In this document: piece after piece, positions 8,274-16,950 of the stretch
Position numbering within the stretch: the first letter of the stretch is position 1
Layout of the letters: every line of letters begins with the position of its first letter
Notes under the pieces: generated by a model
Seen by the model: the letters and a program-made list of their open reading frames with translations, nothing else
Database searches by the model: none
What the model was told of the DNA's origin: nothing
From: a virus
Direction: 5' to 3' (one strand)
IMG/VR virus record: IMGVR_UViG_3300011116_000555
Location: 1-36,401 of that record
Length of the DNA stretch: 36,401 nt
Program-made: the position numbers and the translations under genes

Positions 8274-9431
8274 ATGCCCTTGCCCCTTCCTACAGGTGAC
8301 GAATCTGAACAAGACTTTGTTTCCCGATTCATGGGAGATGAAGAGGCAATAAGCAAGTTCCCGGATGAAACCCAAAGGGCGGCTGTAGCATATAGCACCT
8401 ACAGGGATGAAGAAGAAATGGAATGTGGGGAAAATTGTGAATGCCAAGAATGTGAAATGGAATCTGGAGATTTTGGAGGGGTAAGCATTCTTGAGATTGG
8501 TGAGGCAAAGGGGCATGACCTTTTTGTAGATAAGCTTAGCCTAGAGAAGGCCAAGGACATCATGAACCAGGCTCCTAATGGGGTTAAGGTTAAAATGAAC
8601 CATGGCTCTGGGTTGGATGCAGTCGTTGGATTTGCAAGGAATGCAAGGATTGAAGGAAACAAGCTGGTTGCAGACCTAAAGCTTTTGAAGAGTAGCCAGC
8701 ACTATGGATTGATTAAAGAGATGGCTGATGAGGCTCCAGACCAGTTTGGAATCTCCCTGGCATTTGTGAATGAGAGTGAATCAATCAATGGCAAGGACTA
8801 TATCAGACCCCAAAGCATTGCCTCTGCTGACCTGGTATCCAGCCCAGCGGCTACAAATGGCCTGTTTGAAGAAGTTGTAAAATTTATGCAAAAATTCGGC
8901 TATGTGGCCGGAGGTAAGCCAATCCCCGTCGATCTGCCCAATGCAGTTGTTGAAGGTGATGGTTTGACAAAAGAAGGAGAAGCAATGGAAAATAAAGAAG
9001 GCTATGATTATAAAAAGGATATGGAAGATATTAAAACTCGCCTATCCGCCCTTGAGGATTCTATGAAGCCCAAGGAAGAAGTTAAAAAAGACGAAATGGT
9101 TAAGGATGAATCCTCTAAACAGGAAGTTGTCCAGGCTCAAGAAGCCCCCACTATTGCTGTTAAAGAAGAGGACAAAGAAGAAGGTGGATGTGAATCTGAG
9201 ATGTCAGAAGTTGTTAAAAAAGTTCTGACCCAGTTTGGCATCAAACCTATCCCTGCCTCCCCAGCTGTTGAGGTTGCTCTTGAAAAGAAAGAGGAGCCCA
9301 AGAACTTTGAAGCGCTTGTTTCTGCTCATGCAGAATATAAGACTTCGAAGCTGAAGGCCATGAAGGCCGTCATGCTTTCTAACCCGAAAGAATATGCTGA
9401 GGCTCTTAGCCGTGGCATTAAGAACATCTAA
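8274..9431 (+). CDS. Prohead protease with C-terminal scaffold
   Basis: A 385-residue protein. The N-terminal PLPTGDESEQDFVSRFM and FPDETQRAAVAYSTYR segments are common at the front of phage prohead proteases. Residues about 75-205 look like the protease, with KMNHGSG supplying a candidate catalytic His and FGISLAF a candidate Ser. From about residue 235 it becomes a charged, coiled scaffold. The ATG at 8274 gives the usual family start; a TTG at 8265 is possible. TTGACA lies 14 nt upstream. It stands between portal and decoration protein, as lambda gene C does. The catalytic residues are inferred. Confidence 0.85.
   Translation: MPLPLPTGDESEQDFVSRFMGDEEAISKFPDETQRAAVAYSTYRDEEEMECGENCECQECEMESGDFGGVSILEIGEAKGHDLFVDKLSLEKAKDIMNQAPNGVKVKMNHGSGLDAVVGFARNARIEGNKLVADLKLLKSSQHYGLIKEMADEAPDQFGISLAFVNESESINGKDYIRPQSIASADLVSSPAATNGLFEEVVKFMQKFGYVAGGKPIPVDLPNAVVEGDGLTKEGEAMENKEGYDYKKDMEDIKTRLSALEDSMKPKEEVKKDEMVKDESSKQEVVQAQEAPTIAVKEEDKEEGGCESEMSEVVKKVLTQFGIKPIPASPAVEVALEKKEEPKNFEALVSAHAEYKTSKLKAMKAVMLSNPKEYAEALSRGIKNI
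8985..9431 (+). CDS. Nested in-frame scaffold protein (Nu3-like)
   Basis: An internal ATG in the same frame as the protease, preceded by AAGGAG (8974-8979) at five bases and by TTGACA at 8964. It would yield a 148-residue acidic/basic coiled protein (starting MENKEGYDYKKDMEDIKTRL) equal to the scaffold half of the protease. Lambda makes Nu3 in just this way from within gene C. The Shine-Dalgarno match is better than at the protease start itself, so separate production of scaffold is likely. Confidence 0.75.
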   Translation: MENKEGYDYKKDMEDIKTRLSALEDSMKPKEEVKKDEMVKDESSKQEVVQAQEAPTIAVKEEDKEEGGCESEMSEVVKKVLTQFGIKPIPASPAVEVALEKKEEPKNFEALVSAHAEYKTSKLKAMKAVMLSNPKEYAEALSRGIKNI

Positions 9432-9449
9432 CAAAAGGATAAATAGAAA

Positions 9450-9812
9450 ATGAGCACTCAAATTGATAATGGGTATCGGACTTTCTCAACATCGTCCGCT
9501 ATCTCTGCTTATCGCATGGTTCAGCCTTCTACCGTCACTGCTGGTGGCGTTGATGTGGCTGTTACTGGTGCGACCAAAGCTATTGGTTCAACCCTTGAAG
9601 ATGTGGCGGCCGGCGGTTATGTGACCGTGAAGCTGTTCCATCCTACCTTCTTCGCGACCGTAAGTGGCACTGCCGCCGCTGGTGATGTGATGAAATTCGA
9701 TGCCGCTGGCCAGGTTACGACCTTGGCGGCAAACCTTGTTACTGCTGGAATTGCATTGGAAGCCGCTACTGCGACTTCTGCTGTGATTGAAATTGCAGTG
9801 CCAATGTTCTAA
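9450..9812 (+). CDS. Capsid decoration protein (gpD-like)
   Basis: A 120-residue, Ala/Thr/Val-rich beta protein between scaffold and major capsid, the position of lambda D. The centre (GGYVTVKLFHPTFFATVSGT) and the end (GIALEAATATSAVIEIAVPMF) match the common decoration/stabilising family. Such trimers plug the capsid threefold axes after expansion. Codon use shifts here to CGT, GCC, ACC and GAC compared with AGG/AGA-rich neighbours, consistent with high expression. The upstream ribosome site is weak (AAAAGGA). Confidence 0.8.
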   Translation: MSTQIDNGYRTFSTSSAISAYRMVQPSTVTAGGVDVAVTGATKAIGSTLEDVAAGGYVTVKLFHPTFFATVSGTAAAGDVMKFDAAGQVTTLAANLVTAGIALEAATATSAVIEIAVPMF

Positions 9813-9840
9813 CCCATAACCAAGAAAGAATAATAATACA

Positions 9841-10806
9841 ATGAGTTTTATTTCTGGTGGCACAACCATTCGGGCCGATATCAACCAGGCACTGGTTGAA
9901 GCCCCTAACGCCGAAACTGGCTTGATTGGAGCAGAGGTTCTGCCTTTGCTTCCTGTCTCTGCCAAGAGCGGACAATATCTCAAAGTTCAGCTTGCACAAG
10001 CTGACCTGTTGAACAATGACTCTAAGCCCCGCGCGGCCGCTGGTGATTATGCCCGTGCTGTTCGTTCCTTTGGAACTGACACGTACGACACGATCGAATA
10101 TGGCCTCGAAGAGCTAATTGATGATGGTTTCCGCGCTGATGCTGACAGGTTTTTTGATCTCGAAGCATCCTCGGCTCGCTTCCTCCTCCGCCAAATCAAA
10201 CTTGGCCATGAGAAGCGTGTAAGTGACCTGTTGTTTGCAAACACGACCCCATTCACAACTGCTGACCAGAGTGCAATCTCTGCCTACACCAATGCGAATC
10301 TTTCTAACATTGATGTGGCTGGTGATGTTGCTGGAGCCCGTACCGAGTTGAACAAGCTTGGTTATGAAGCCAACACAATCATCATGTCTGCCCCTGTGTT
10401 TGAGCGTATCCGCCGCACAACCAAACTCCAGAACCAGTTCTTTGGTGTTGTTTCTGACACCAAAGGCCGTCTCTTGAGTGAAGCCGAAATTGCCGCCGCC
10501 CTTGGGGTGGAGCGGGTTTTGGTTGGTCGGGCCGCAATTAACTCTGCTAATAAGAACAAGAGCTACTCTGGTGGATTCATTGTTCCCAATACGCAGATCA
10601 TTGTTGCCAATGTGCAAGGTGGTCAGTTCACTGCTGGTGGAATTGGTCGTACCCTGGTGTGGTCGGCTGATGCCCCTGGTGGTTTTGTTTCTGAAAGCTA
10701 TCGTGATGAAGCCCGTCGCTCCAATGTTCTCCGTGTTCGCATGAACACCAGTGAGAAGCTCATTGATGCTAACGCGGCCGTCCGCATCACCACAAGCTTC
10801 GCCTAA
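9841..10806 (+). CDS. Major capsid protein, lambda gpE family
   Basis: A 321-residue protein following the decoration gene. It has the HK97-fold order for this family: N-terminal arm, LIGAEVLPLLPVSAKSGQYL, an E-loop region, then a long helix with KLGHEKRVSDLLFANTTPF, and a C-terminal beta region ending in NAAVRITTSFA. Length matches lambda E (341). Codon use is the most biased of the window (CGT/CGC, GAC, ACC), as expected for the most abundant product. It is followed by a strong terminator. Confidence 0.9.
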   Translation: MSFISGGTTIRADINQALVEAPNAETGLIGAEVLPLLPVSAKSGQYLKVQLAQADLLNNDSKPRAAAGDYARAVRSFGTDTYDTIEYGLEELIDDGFRADADRFFDLEASSARFLLRQIKLGHEKRVSDLLFANTTPFTTADQSAISAYTNANLSNIDVAGDVAGARTELNKLGYEANTIIMSAPVFERIRRTTKLQNQFFGVVSDTKGRLLSEAEIAAALGVERVLVGRAAINSANKNKSYSGGFIVPNTQIIVANVQGGQFTAGGIGRTLVWSADAPGGFVSESYRDEARRSNVLRVRMNTSEKLIDANAAVRITTSFA

Positions 10807-10832
10807 AGACTGCTGTTGGTGTGTTCCTGGTG

Positions 10833-10872
10833 GGGGCTGGAGGGCTAAAACCTTCCAGCCCCTACTTTTTTT
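10833..10872 (+). terminator. Rho-independent terminator after the capsid gene
   Basis: A 12-bp stem GGGGCTGGAGGG / CCTTCCAGCCCC with one G-T pair and a six-base CTAAAA loop, followed by TAC and seven T residues. It would end or attenuate transcription after the major capsid gene, which raises the question of what transcribes the accessory and tail genes beyond it. The last T residues overlap a TTGACA at 10871. Confidence 0.9.
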
Positions 10873-10892
10873 GACAATACCATAACAATACT

Positions 10893-11189
10893 ATGGCACA
10901 ACCAACCACTTCATCTGTTTATTATGATCAGCTTTCTCATGCCGCACGCCCTGGAACCCAGTATGTAACTACAACTGGAACAGCCATCAGCCTGTCTAGT
11001 GGTTTTGCTGGTATCTATATTGTTTCGGACGCAAAGTTTTCAAGCATTTCCTCTGCTGTAACTGGCTTTTCTGGGCTTGCTAATGCAACGGCGGCCTCTG
11101 CCTCCACGATCAACGCAGGGATTTATCTTGCTGGCACTTGCACGGCTTTTTCTATTCATAGCGGAATTGTTCTTGGCATTGGTGACTAA
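10893..11189 (+). CDS. Small structural-like protein of unknown function
   Basis: A 98-residue Ser/Ala/Thr/Gly-rich protein, predicted mostly beta (GTAISLSSGFAGIYIVSDAK, then SSAVTGFSGLANATAASAST). The character resembles small phage head or fibre proteins, but I recognise no family. It is the first gene after the capsid terminator, with TTGACA 16 nt before the ATG and no good Shine-Dalgarno sequence. Confidence 0.7.
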   Translation: MAQPTTSSVYYDQLSHAARPGTQYVTTTGTAISLSSGFAGIYIVSDAKFSSISSAVTGFSGLANATAASASTINAGIYLAGTCTAFSIHSGIVLGIGD

Positions 11190-11211
11190 AAGTCTGTAAG
11201 GTTAAATCCTT

Positions 11212-11952
11212 ATGATGATTAAGGGCGGGATTCGAATTAGCAGAATAATCATTAAAAGAGATGCCCCATCTCCACTACTAACCGGATTGCTTGCATATTG
11301 GAAGCTGGACAATAACGGAAGCGGGGGAGTTTCTTATTTAGATTCAACTGGAAATTCGAGAACACTTTCTGCTCCCAATGGAACTGGTGGATTATCTTTG
11401 GGGGCTGGAATAATAAATGGAAGCGCAACTTTTAATGGAGATGAACAGACTTATTTAACAACAAGCGGAACATTTCTTGATGGCTCAAGAGATGAATATA
11501 GCATTTCTGCTTGGGTAAATACATACGAATCACTTCTTTTTATAGTCAATCAATCTACGGGGGATAATTGGGGTGGGTCTTCAATTGCAATTGAGCTTTC
11601 TGATGGAAATTTAATTGGAACTGTATTTTGGAGTTCAGGACCTAATTACGACAGGGCAATAGGATCATCCTTCTTAAATGATGAAGGATGGAATCATGTC
11701 GCAATGACATGGAAAAGAACTGGCTCAATTAGAGTTTATGTTAATGGTGTATTAGATGGGTCGAATTCTTCTTCTGGAAATTATGCAAATGTTCCAACAG
11801 AAAATATTTCAATAAATGGAAATGCTGACGGAACTTTTGCAGTTGGGAAAAATTGCTCCATAGATGAGGTAGGAATTTGGAACAAAGAACTATCTCAAGT
11901 GGAAATTGCTGATTTATATAATTCTGGAATAGGGAAAAGCTATCCATTTTAA
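11212..11952 (+). CDS. LamG/concanavalin-like jelly-roll protein
   Basis: A 246-residue protein with a laminin-G-like/concanavalin jelly-roll: LLAYWKLDNNGSGG at the front, YSISAWVNT, GWNHVAMTWKRTGSIRVYVN, and the typical end SIDEVGIWNKELSQVEIADL. Such domains bind glycans or proteins; in phages they occur on head fibres and tail tips. It has no signal peptide. The gene is A+T-rich compared with its neighbours, suggesting recent gain. It starts at a double ATG right after AAATCCT and an AAGG/CCTT mini-hairpin. It is followed by glycosyltransferases, so a virion-surface glycan role is plausible. Confidence 0.85.
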   Translation: MMIKGGIRISRIIIKRDAPSPLLTGLLAYWKLDNNGSGGVSYLDSTGNSRTLSAPNGTGGLSLGAGIINGSATFNGDEQTYLTTSGTFLDGSRDEYSISAWVNTYESLLFIVNQSTGDNWGGSSIAIELSDGNLIGTVFWSSGPNYDRAIGSSFLNDEGWNHVAMTWKRTGSIRVYVNGVLDGSNSSSGNYANVPTENISINGNADGTFAVGKNCSIDEVGIWNKELSQVEIADLYNSGIGKSYPF

Positions 11953-11992
11953 TGGACACATAAACACAAAAAATCCTATTCTGAAATCCTCA

Positions 11993-13648
11993 ATGAAACA
12001 CGACCTTTCAATTTACTTAATCTCTGGAAATGAGGAAGCCTATATTGCCAGGTGTCTGGAATCATTTAAGCCAATGGCAGAAGAGTTTATTATTTGCATC
12101 GCTAGGGGGAGCCTTGAGGCAGACAAAACAGAAGAGATCGCATTGGCTCACGGCGCTAGAATTGTTCATTATAAAAATAAAAACAATGATTGGAATCATG
12201 TAGATGATTTTGCCTCTGCCAGGAATACTGCCCTAGAGGCTTGCAAGAATGAATGGGCTTTGTGGGTAGATGCTGATGATGTGATGCAACCAGGGGCAGA
12301 AACCCTGGTGGACAATGCCATTGAGGAGGCAAACAAAAGAGGAGCAGATTTGATTGCCTTTAGATACGATGTTCAAAATGCTGGCCTTATCCCGCTGAGA
12401 GAAATGGCCAGCAGAAAAGGCAAATGCAAGTGGAGGAACAGGGTTCATGAGGCTCTTGTTGCGAATGAGCCAGATAAGCTTTTTGGTGTGGACAAGGTGG
12501 TTAGGATTCACAAGCCACATGGCTATAAAAAAGCTTCAGCAGAAAGAAATTTCACAATTCTAAAAGACACCCTGGAGCCAGCCCCCAACTCCCTTTATTA
12601 CACACAGCAAGAATATTTCCTTACAATGAACTTTGAAAAATGCCTGGAGTTTGGTGAAATGGCATTAATGTTCAAAGACCTTGATGATACTCTGAGATAT
12701 GAAGTTCTTTGCAATATGGGCAGATGTGCAAAGCCAGAGAACAGGCTGAAATATCTTGGCCAGGCAATTGCCCTCCAGCCAGATAGAAGAGAGGCACACT
12801 ATTGGACAGCATTGGAATATGCTGGAAGGGGTCAATGGGCTAAAGCCTGGGGCTCTGCCAGGGCGGCCATGAGCTTACCAAGACCAGCTTCACACTACTG
12901 GAACCAGGTAGAAGCCATCTATGGGTGGCAATCAATAGACCTTTATGAGACTGCTTCTGCTTGTGTTGGCAAGGCTGATGAGGTGGCAAAGATGAAGAAG
13001 ATAAAGCCAGCCCCAAGAATAACCATGGTTCATGCAACCAAGGGAAGACCGCAGGTTGCCTGGCAGAGAAGGTTTCAGTGGCTTTCATTGGCTGAAAAAC
13101 CTATGGAAGTTGAATGGTTATTCATGGTTGATCATGATGACCCAATTGATTACACGCCCCACCAGGCCATTAGATGCAATCCTGGTGGCATTATCAATGC
13201 TTGGAACCAGGGTGCAAAACTAGCCAATTCAGACATCATTGTGCAGATGTCTGATGATTGGGCTCCACCAAGACACTGGGATGCCTCTATTTGCTCTTTA
13301 ATTGGCTCTAAAAACACCGATCAAGTGCTGGCCATATCAGATGGCTACAGAACAGATAAACTGCTCTGTATGGCTATTCTAAACAAAAAGAGGCTTGAGA
13401 CCCAGGGTGGATGGTTATTCCATCCAGACTACCAGGATTCAGATGGGCTGTATTCAGATAATGAGTTCACAGAAAGAGCCTATGCCGACCAGGTTGTTGT
13501 TGAGGCAAAGGACTTGAAGTTTACTCATGAGAACCCAATTCACACTGGCAAAGAAGCAGACAAGCAACTGATTCACCACAACAAGCCAGAGTTTTATGAA
13601 AAAGGCAAAGCCATCTATGACAAAAGAAAAGCAAACAACTGGGCTTAA
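11993..13648 (+). CDS. Two-domain GT2-type glycosyltransferase with TPR-like middle
   Basis: A 551-residue protein. The N-terminal GT-A domain has SIYLISGNEEAYIARCLESF and the DxD motif in WVDADDV (D93/D95). The middle (about 200-335) is helical and TPR-like (REAHYWTALEYAGRGQWAKAW). A second GT-A-like domain (about 340-551) has VHATKGRP, MVDHDDP and MSDDWAPP. GT2 enzymes move sugars from nucleotide-sugars to an acceptor. There are no membrane helices. It heads a run of five tightly packed glycan genes and is preceded by two AAATCCT boxes. The acceptor is unknown: host surface polysaccharide or virion protein are both possible. Confidence 0.85.
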   Translation: MKHDLSIYLISGNEEAYIARCLESFKPMAEEFIICIARGSLEADKTEEIALAHGARIVHYKNKNNDWNHVDDFASARNTALEACKNEWALWVDADDVMQPGAETLVDNAIEEANKRGADLIAFRYDVQNAGLIPLREMASRKGKCKWRNRVHEALVANEPDKLFGVDKVVRIHKPHGYKKASAERNFTILKDTLEPAPNSLYYTQQEYFLTMNFEKCLEFGEMALMFKDLDDTLRYEVLCNMGRCAKPENRLKYLGQAIALQPDRREAHYWTALEYAGRGQWAKAWGSARAAMSLPRPASHYWNQVEAIYGWQSIDLYETASACVGKADEVAKMKKIKPAPRITMVHATKGRPQVAWQRRFQWLSLAEKPMEVEWLFMVDHDDPIDYTPHQAIRCNPGGIINAWNQGAKLANSDIIVQMSDDWAPPRHWDASICSLIGSKNTDQVLAISDGYRTDKLLCMAILNKKRLETQGGWLFHPDYQDSDGLYSDNEFTERAYADQVVVEAKDLKFTHENPIHTGKEADKQLIHHNKPEFYEKGKAIYDKRKANNWA

Positions 13649-13650
13649 AT

Positions 13651-14259
13651 ATGCAAGAAGTAACCATTAACGATTCATTTGGAGGGGCAATGGCCAGGTA
13701 TAGCTATGGCCTAGATGTTGGCTTGGAGATTGGTGGGGGAACTGGAGATGGCTCCACTCAGTGCATCAGAACAAAAAAGCTTTTCTCAATTGAAAACCAC
13801 CCAGATAGGGTTGGAAGGCATAGAATGAACCTTGAGCTAAAGGGTGGAGTTTCAATCCAGGGAACAGCAGTTATTCCTAGTTTATGGATGAACAAGAAAG
13901 ATGTTGAAGAGTTTTATAGAACTACAAAAACAAACTTAAACCAATACCCAGTTGAACAGGTTTTGGGCTGGTATGATGAGTGCCTGGAAACAGCCAAGCC
14001 ATATAAGACAAGTTCCATTGAGGACATCAGTGTTGAGCATAATGTAAATTTCAACTTTGTGCTTATTGATGGCTCACCATTCTCTGGTGAAGCAGAGCTT
14101 CGGTGTGTAAGGCCATTCTTGGCAGAGAAAGCAATCATTGCCCTGGACGACATAAACGACATTAAAAATTGGACTAACTACCACAAGCTAAAAGGCTTTG
14201 CCAAACTGCTGTGGGAGGATTGGTCTGTGCGGAATGGAGCCGCTATTTTTGGACTATGA
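13651..14259 (+). CDS. SAM-dependent methyltransferase-like protein
   Basis: A 202-residue protein with a class I methyltransferase plan: motif I GLEIGGGTGDGSTQCI (about 30-45), the acidic ribose-binding position in FSIENHPDR, and a motif IV-like FVLIDGSPFSGEAELR followed by IIALDDINDI. This resembles O-methyltransferases of the Methyltransf_24 kind used in glycan tailoring. It overlaps the next gene by ATGA. The substrate is unknown; the surrounding glycosyltransferases suggest a sugar. Confidence 0.7.
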   Translation: MQEVTINDSFGGAMARYSYGLDVGLEIGGGTGDGSTQCIRTKKLFSIENHPDRVGRHRMNLELKGGVSIQGTAVIPSLWMNKKDVEEFYRTTKTNLNQYPVEQVLGWYDECLETAKPYKTSSIEDISVEHNVNFNFVLIDGSPFSGEAELRCVRPFLAEKAIIALDDINDIKNWTNYHKLKGFAKLLWEDWSVRNGAAIFGL

Positions 14260-14768
14260 TTAAAGGAGTAATTACATCAGAAGCCCCACAAATTCACTGG
14301 GAACATCTCAATGTTACTGGAGGCAGGGTTCTAGATTTAGGATGTGCATTCTGGACACAGGCAGAAAGAGAAGAGGGGAATGGAACAGCCAAATATTTTC
14401 TGTCTCAAAAGCCAGAGTTTTACATGGGAGTGGACATTAACCAGGGGGACATAACAACCCTTTCAGAGCAATACCCAGAAGGAAAGTTCATCTGTGAAAA
14501 GGCAGATTCAGCATTTCAAATGGATTCCTGGATAACTGAAAATTCAATTACCCATGTTAAATGCGACATTGAGGGAGATGAGGCGCATCTCTTGCAGATT
14601 GGTAATATTCACAATCTAAAAGAGATTGCCATTGAGCTACACTATTCAGATGCCTGGCTAAATGAATTCATGGATTGGTTCAAGTCTATTGGCTTTGAGT
14701 GTTACAGGCATGACTCAGTTTCTTTCTGCTCAGAAATCAGTGTTATATATGGCAGACTAAAATGCTGA
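14256..14768 (+). CDS. FkbM-like methyltransferase
   Basis: A 170-residue protein from the ATG overlapping the previous stop; longer upstream starts would lie inside that gene. It shows motif I (GRVLDLGCAFWTQAE), the acidic MGVDINQGD position and the FkbM-type HVKCDIEGDEAHLLQIG box, where the E-G-D/A-E pattern is characteristic. FkbM-type enzymes O-methylate sugars and are frequent in polysaccharide clusters. It is somewhat shorter than the usual family (about 200-250). Confidence 0.7.
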   Translation: MIKGVITSEAPQIHWEHLNVTGGRVLDLGCAFWTQAEREEGNGTAKYFLSQKPEFYMGVDINQGDITTLSEQYPEGKFICEKADSAFQMDSWITENSITHVKCDIEGDEAHLLQIGNIHNLKEIAIELHYSDAWLNEFMDWFKSIGFECYRHDSVSFCSEISVIYGRLKC

Positions 14769-15532
14769 CAATCTTTACCATTGTTCTCAATGGGATGCCA
14801 TACATCAACAGGCATCTTGATGAGTTCAAGAAGCTAAAGATTCCATGGCAGTGGAAGATTGTGGAGGGAGTTTCAGAGCCACTTGGATGCACCAGGTGGT
14901 GCAAGCAGGTTCCAGACAAATGGCACAAGAACTTTGTTAGTGTGGATGGAACCCATGAATATCTAAATAGCCTAAATGAACCTAATGTTTCAGTTTATTG
15001 GCAAGCTAAACCATTTCCAGGGAAATTGGCGATGATTAAAGAGGCTTTGCAGGGAGTAGAAAAAGGGGTGGTAATGGAGATTGATGCTGATGAAATGTGG
15101 AGAGCAGACCAGCTAGATGCAATTTATGGACATCTGAAGGGATGTGAAGAGGGTCGTGCAATGCAGTTTCATTGTAATTATTATGTTGGGCAAAACAAAA
15201 AGGTTGTGACTAGGCAGGGCTTTGGCTCCAACTGGTATGAGTGGTTCAGAGCCTGGAAGTGGGGGAAGAGCATTGAGTTTATAAGCCATGAGCCACCAAA
15301 GCTAAATGTGAATGGTCTTATGATTCCAAGGGGAATGACAGAAGCCTGGGGATTAACCTTTGAGCATTTTGCCTATACAACCAGGGAGCAAGTGCAATTC
15401 AAGGAAGATTTCTATGGATACAAGGGGCTGGTTGAAGGATGGGAAAAGCTACAGCAAACCAATGGGCCGGTAAGGCTTTCAGATTATATGCCATTTGTAG
15501 CAGACAAGAGTGTCGCTGATGACTCAGCCTAG
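14762..15532 (+). CDS. GT-A-type glycosyltransferase-like protein
   Basis: A 256-residue protein beginning LTIFTIVLNGMPYINRHLDE, the typical first strand of a GT2-like fold, with a DxD-type motif in VVMEIDADEMW (near residue 110). The C-terminal half is rich in aromatic residues (NWYEWFRAWKWGKSIEFISH), likely the acceptor side. It overlaps both neighbours, placing it in the glycan operon. Confidence 0.75.
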   Translation: MLTIFTIVLNGMPYINRHLDEFKKLKIPWQWKIVEGVSEPLGCTRWCKQVPDKWHKNFVSVDGTHEYLNSLNEPNVSVYWQAKPFPGKLAMIKEALQGVEKGVVMEIDADEMWRADQLDAIYGHLKGCEEGRAMQFHCNYYVGQNKKVVTRQGFGSNWYEWFRAWKWGKSIEFISHEPPKLNVNGLMIPRGMTEAWGLTFEHFAYTTREQVQFKEDFYGYKGLVEGWEKLQQTNGPVRLSDYMPFVADKSVADDSA

Positions 15533-16196
15533 AACCATAAAATACAGCCAAAGGCTTGGGGATGTTCTCAGATGCCTTCCAGCCTGTAAATATTTGGCAG
15601 ATCAGGGGCATGAGGTGTTTTTTGATTGCTATGCCCAATATCATGGGGTCTTTGAAATGGTTTCCTATGTAAAGGCTGGACATAGACAGGGGGTAACCAT
15701 TGACCTGGAGATTTGGCCTAATAGGTATGAGGAGTTTATAAAGAGCAAAAAGACATGGCATGACTTTGTGTATTCCCATAACTCAATCAAGGATGCAGAT
15801 AAAACTAACATTATCCTGGACAGACTAGATAAAGCACCAGCAGAAGGGCTCCCCACAAATTATGTCTTGGTTGCACCATTTGGAATAAGCCAATCATACA
15901 AAAGAGACCCAGTTGTAATTATACAGGATGCAGTTAGAGAATTTGGCAGAGATAATATTATTATTTTATGCCCAGAGGGAGCATCAATCCAAGGGCTCAG
16001 AACCTATACAGCACCAACAATTCAAGATATGGCAAAGGCCATTAGGGATGCAGAAGAGTTCCTGGCCGTAAATTCAAGCCCAATCATCCTGGCGTCTGCC
16101 GTAAGGAATGGCAAAACAAGCAGACTTTATGGAGAGAAATTTGAGCATAAAGTTCAGAATGTCTTTGATTTTGAGGGGCTTGTAATAATAGATTGA
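15519..16196 (+). CDS. GT-B, heptosyltransferase-like (GT9-type) protein
   Basis: A 225-residue protein. The N-terminal RLGDVLRCLPACKYLADQG is the GT9 (ADP-heptose transferase) opening; the second half has YVLVAPFG and EFLAVNSSPIILASA, matching the nucleotide-sugar-binding half of that family. It is shorter than bacterial heptosyltransferases (about 320-350), so it is a minimal or diverged member. The ATG at 15519 is chosen over GTG 15510; both overlap the preceding gene. It is the last of the glycan cassette. Confidence 0.65.
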   Translation: MTQPRTIKYSQRLGDVLRCLPACKYLADQGHEVFFDCYAQYHGVFEMVSYVKAGHRQGVTIDLEIWPNRYEEFIKSKKTWHDFVYSHNSIKDADKTNIILDRLDKAPAEGLPTNYVLVAPFGISQSYKRDPVVIIQDAVREFGRDNIIILCPEGASIQGLRTYTAPTIQDMAKAIRDAEEFLAVNSSPIILASAVRNGKTSRLYGEKFEHKVQNVFDFEGLVIID

Positions 16197-16211
16197 CAGG
16201 GGTAGTGGGAT

Positions 16212-16529
16212 GTGGGTGGCACAATTCAAACTTCCTATTTCAGCACAGACTTAAACTACATGATAACAGACCTGTGGCAATCTGTCACTGGTCTTGGTTC
16301 AAGTGCTGTTTCTGCAAGTGTTACAGACCTGGCAGTGTCATCTGAGTTGGATGTAGGCGGAGATGTTTTTAGAATCACACAGAGTGTTGTTGTCTGTGCA
16401 TCCATGATTTCTGCCCCTGTAATTGGAAACCTTTGCACGGTGTCTGGTATTGAAAGGATGATTGCTGGATTCTCACAATCCACAGACGGACTTTCCTATA
16501 CAATAGACATGGCAGAGATTACAACATAA
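16212..16529 (+). CDS. Probable head-tail connector protein
   Basis: A 105-residue protein starting at GTG (an ATG two bases earlier is in a short closed frame). It has a Ser/Val-rich beta character (DLAVSSELDVGGDVFRITQS) and a YTIDMAEITT end. Size, position after the head block and before tail-completion genes, and beta content resemble gpFII-type connectors, but no clear motif supports this. TTGACA lies 13 nt upstream, overlapping the stop of the glycan cassette. Confidence 0.6.
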   Translation: MGGTIQTSYFSTDLNYMITDLWQSVTGLGSSAVSASVTDLAVSSELDVGGDVFRITQSVVVCASMISAPVIGNLCTVSGIERMIAGFSQSTDGLSYTIDMAEITT

Positions 16530-16533
16530 GGCC

Positions 16534-16950
16534 ATGGCATCTATTGAAAGAGAGGTTGAGAATGGGCTTCTCAATGCTGTCTCTGCTGTAACTGGTCTGA
16601 ATGCCTATACAAGTGAAAGAGGAGAGGCAAGGCTTTTGCCAAACATGGTGGCTCAAGCACAGATTGGGTCTGAGGTTCTCGGCCCATTTACAGGTGTTTT
16701 TAGTGTTCCAGCAACCATTACATATACAGCCAGGGCAGACTCAACAACCAGGGTGGCATTCGATGCCAAGTTCCAAGACATCATGAACCAGCTTTACAGG
16801 TCTCCAGACCTTCCAACATATATGACAAATGTGTCCAGCATCTCAGTTTATGTTGCTAAGGTAACAAGTGAAAGCCCTCAGATCATTGCCCAGAATAGAA
16901 CCTGGTCAAAAACAATCACCCTGGACATAAGTGCAACAGCTAAAAAATGA
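16534..16950 (+). CDS. Tail completion-like protein, copy 1
   Basis: A 138-residue protein with a helical start (EREVENGLLNAVSAVTGLNA), a beta core (GVFSVPATITYTARADSTT), a helix (FDAKFQDIMNQLYRSPDL) and an end ITLDISATAKK. It aligns by eye along its whole length with the next gene, so the two are tandem paralogues. Size and position suggest tail terminator or completion proteins (lambda U/Z region). It overlaps the next gene by ATGA. Confidence 0.65.
   Translation: MASIEREVENGLLNAVSAVTGLNAYTSERGEARLLPNMVAQAQIGSEVLGPFTGVFSVPATITYTARADSTTRVAFDAKFQDIMNQLYRSPDLPTYMTNVSSISVYVAKVTSESPQIIAQNRTWSKTITLDISATAKK

Noticed and set aside
8254-8280. Reading the late TTGACA boxes as sigma-70 promoters
   Set aside because: At 16-17 bases spacing the -10 would fall on or after the start codon, and no TATAAT-like sequence is found there in the eight cases.
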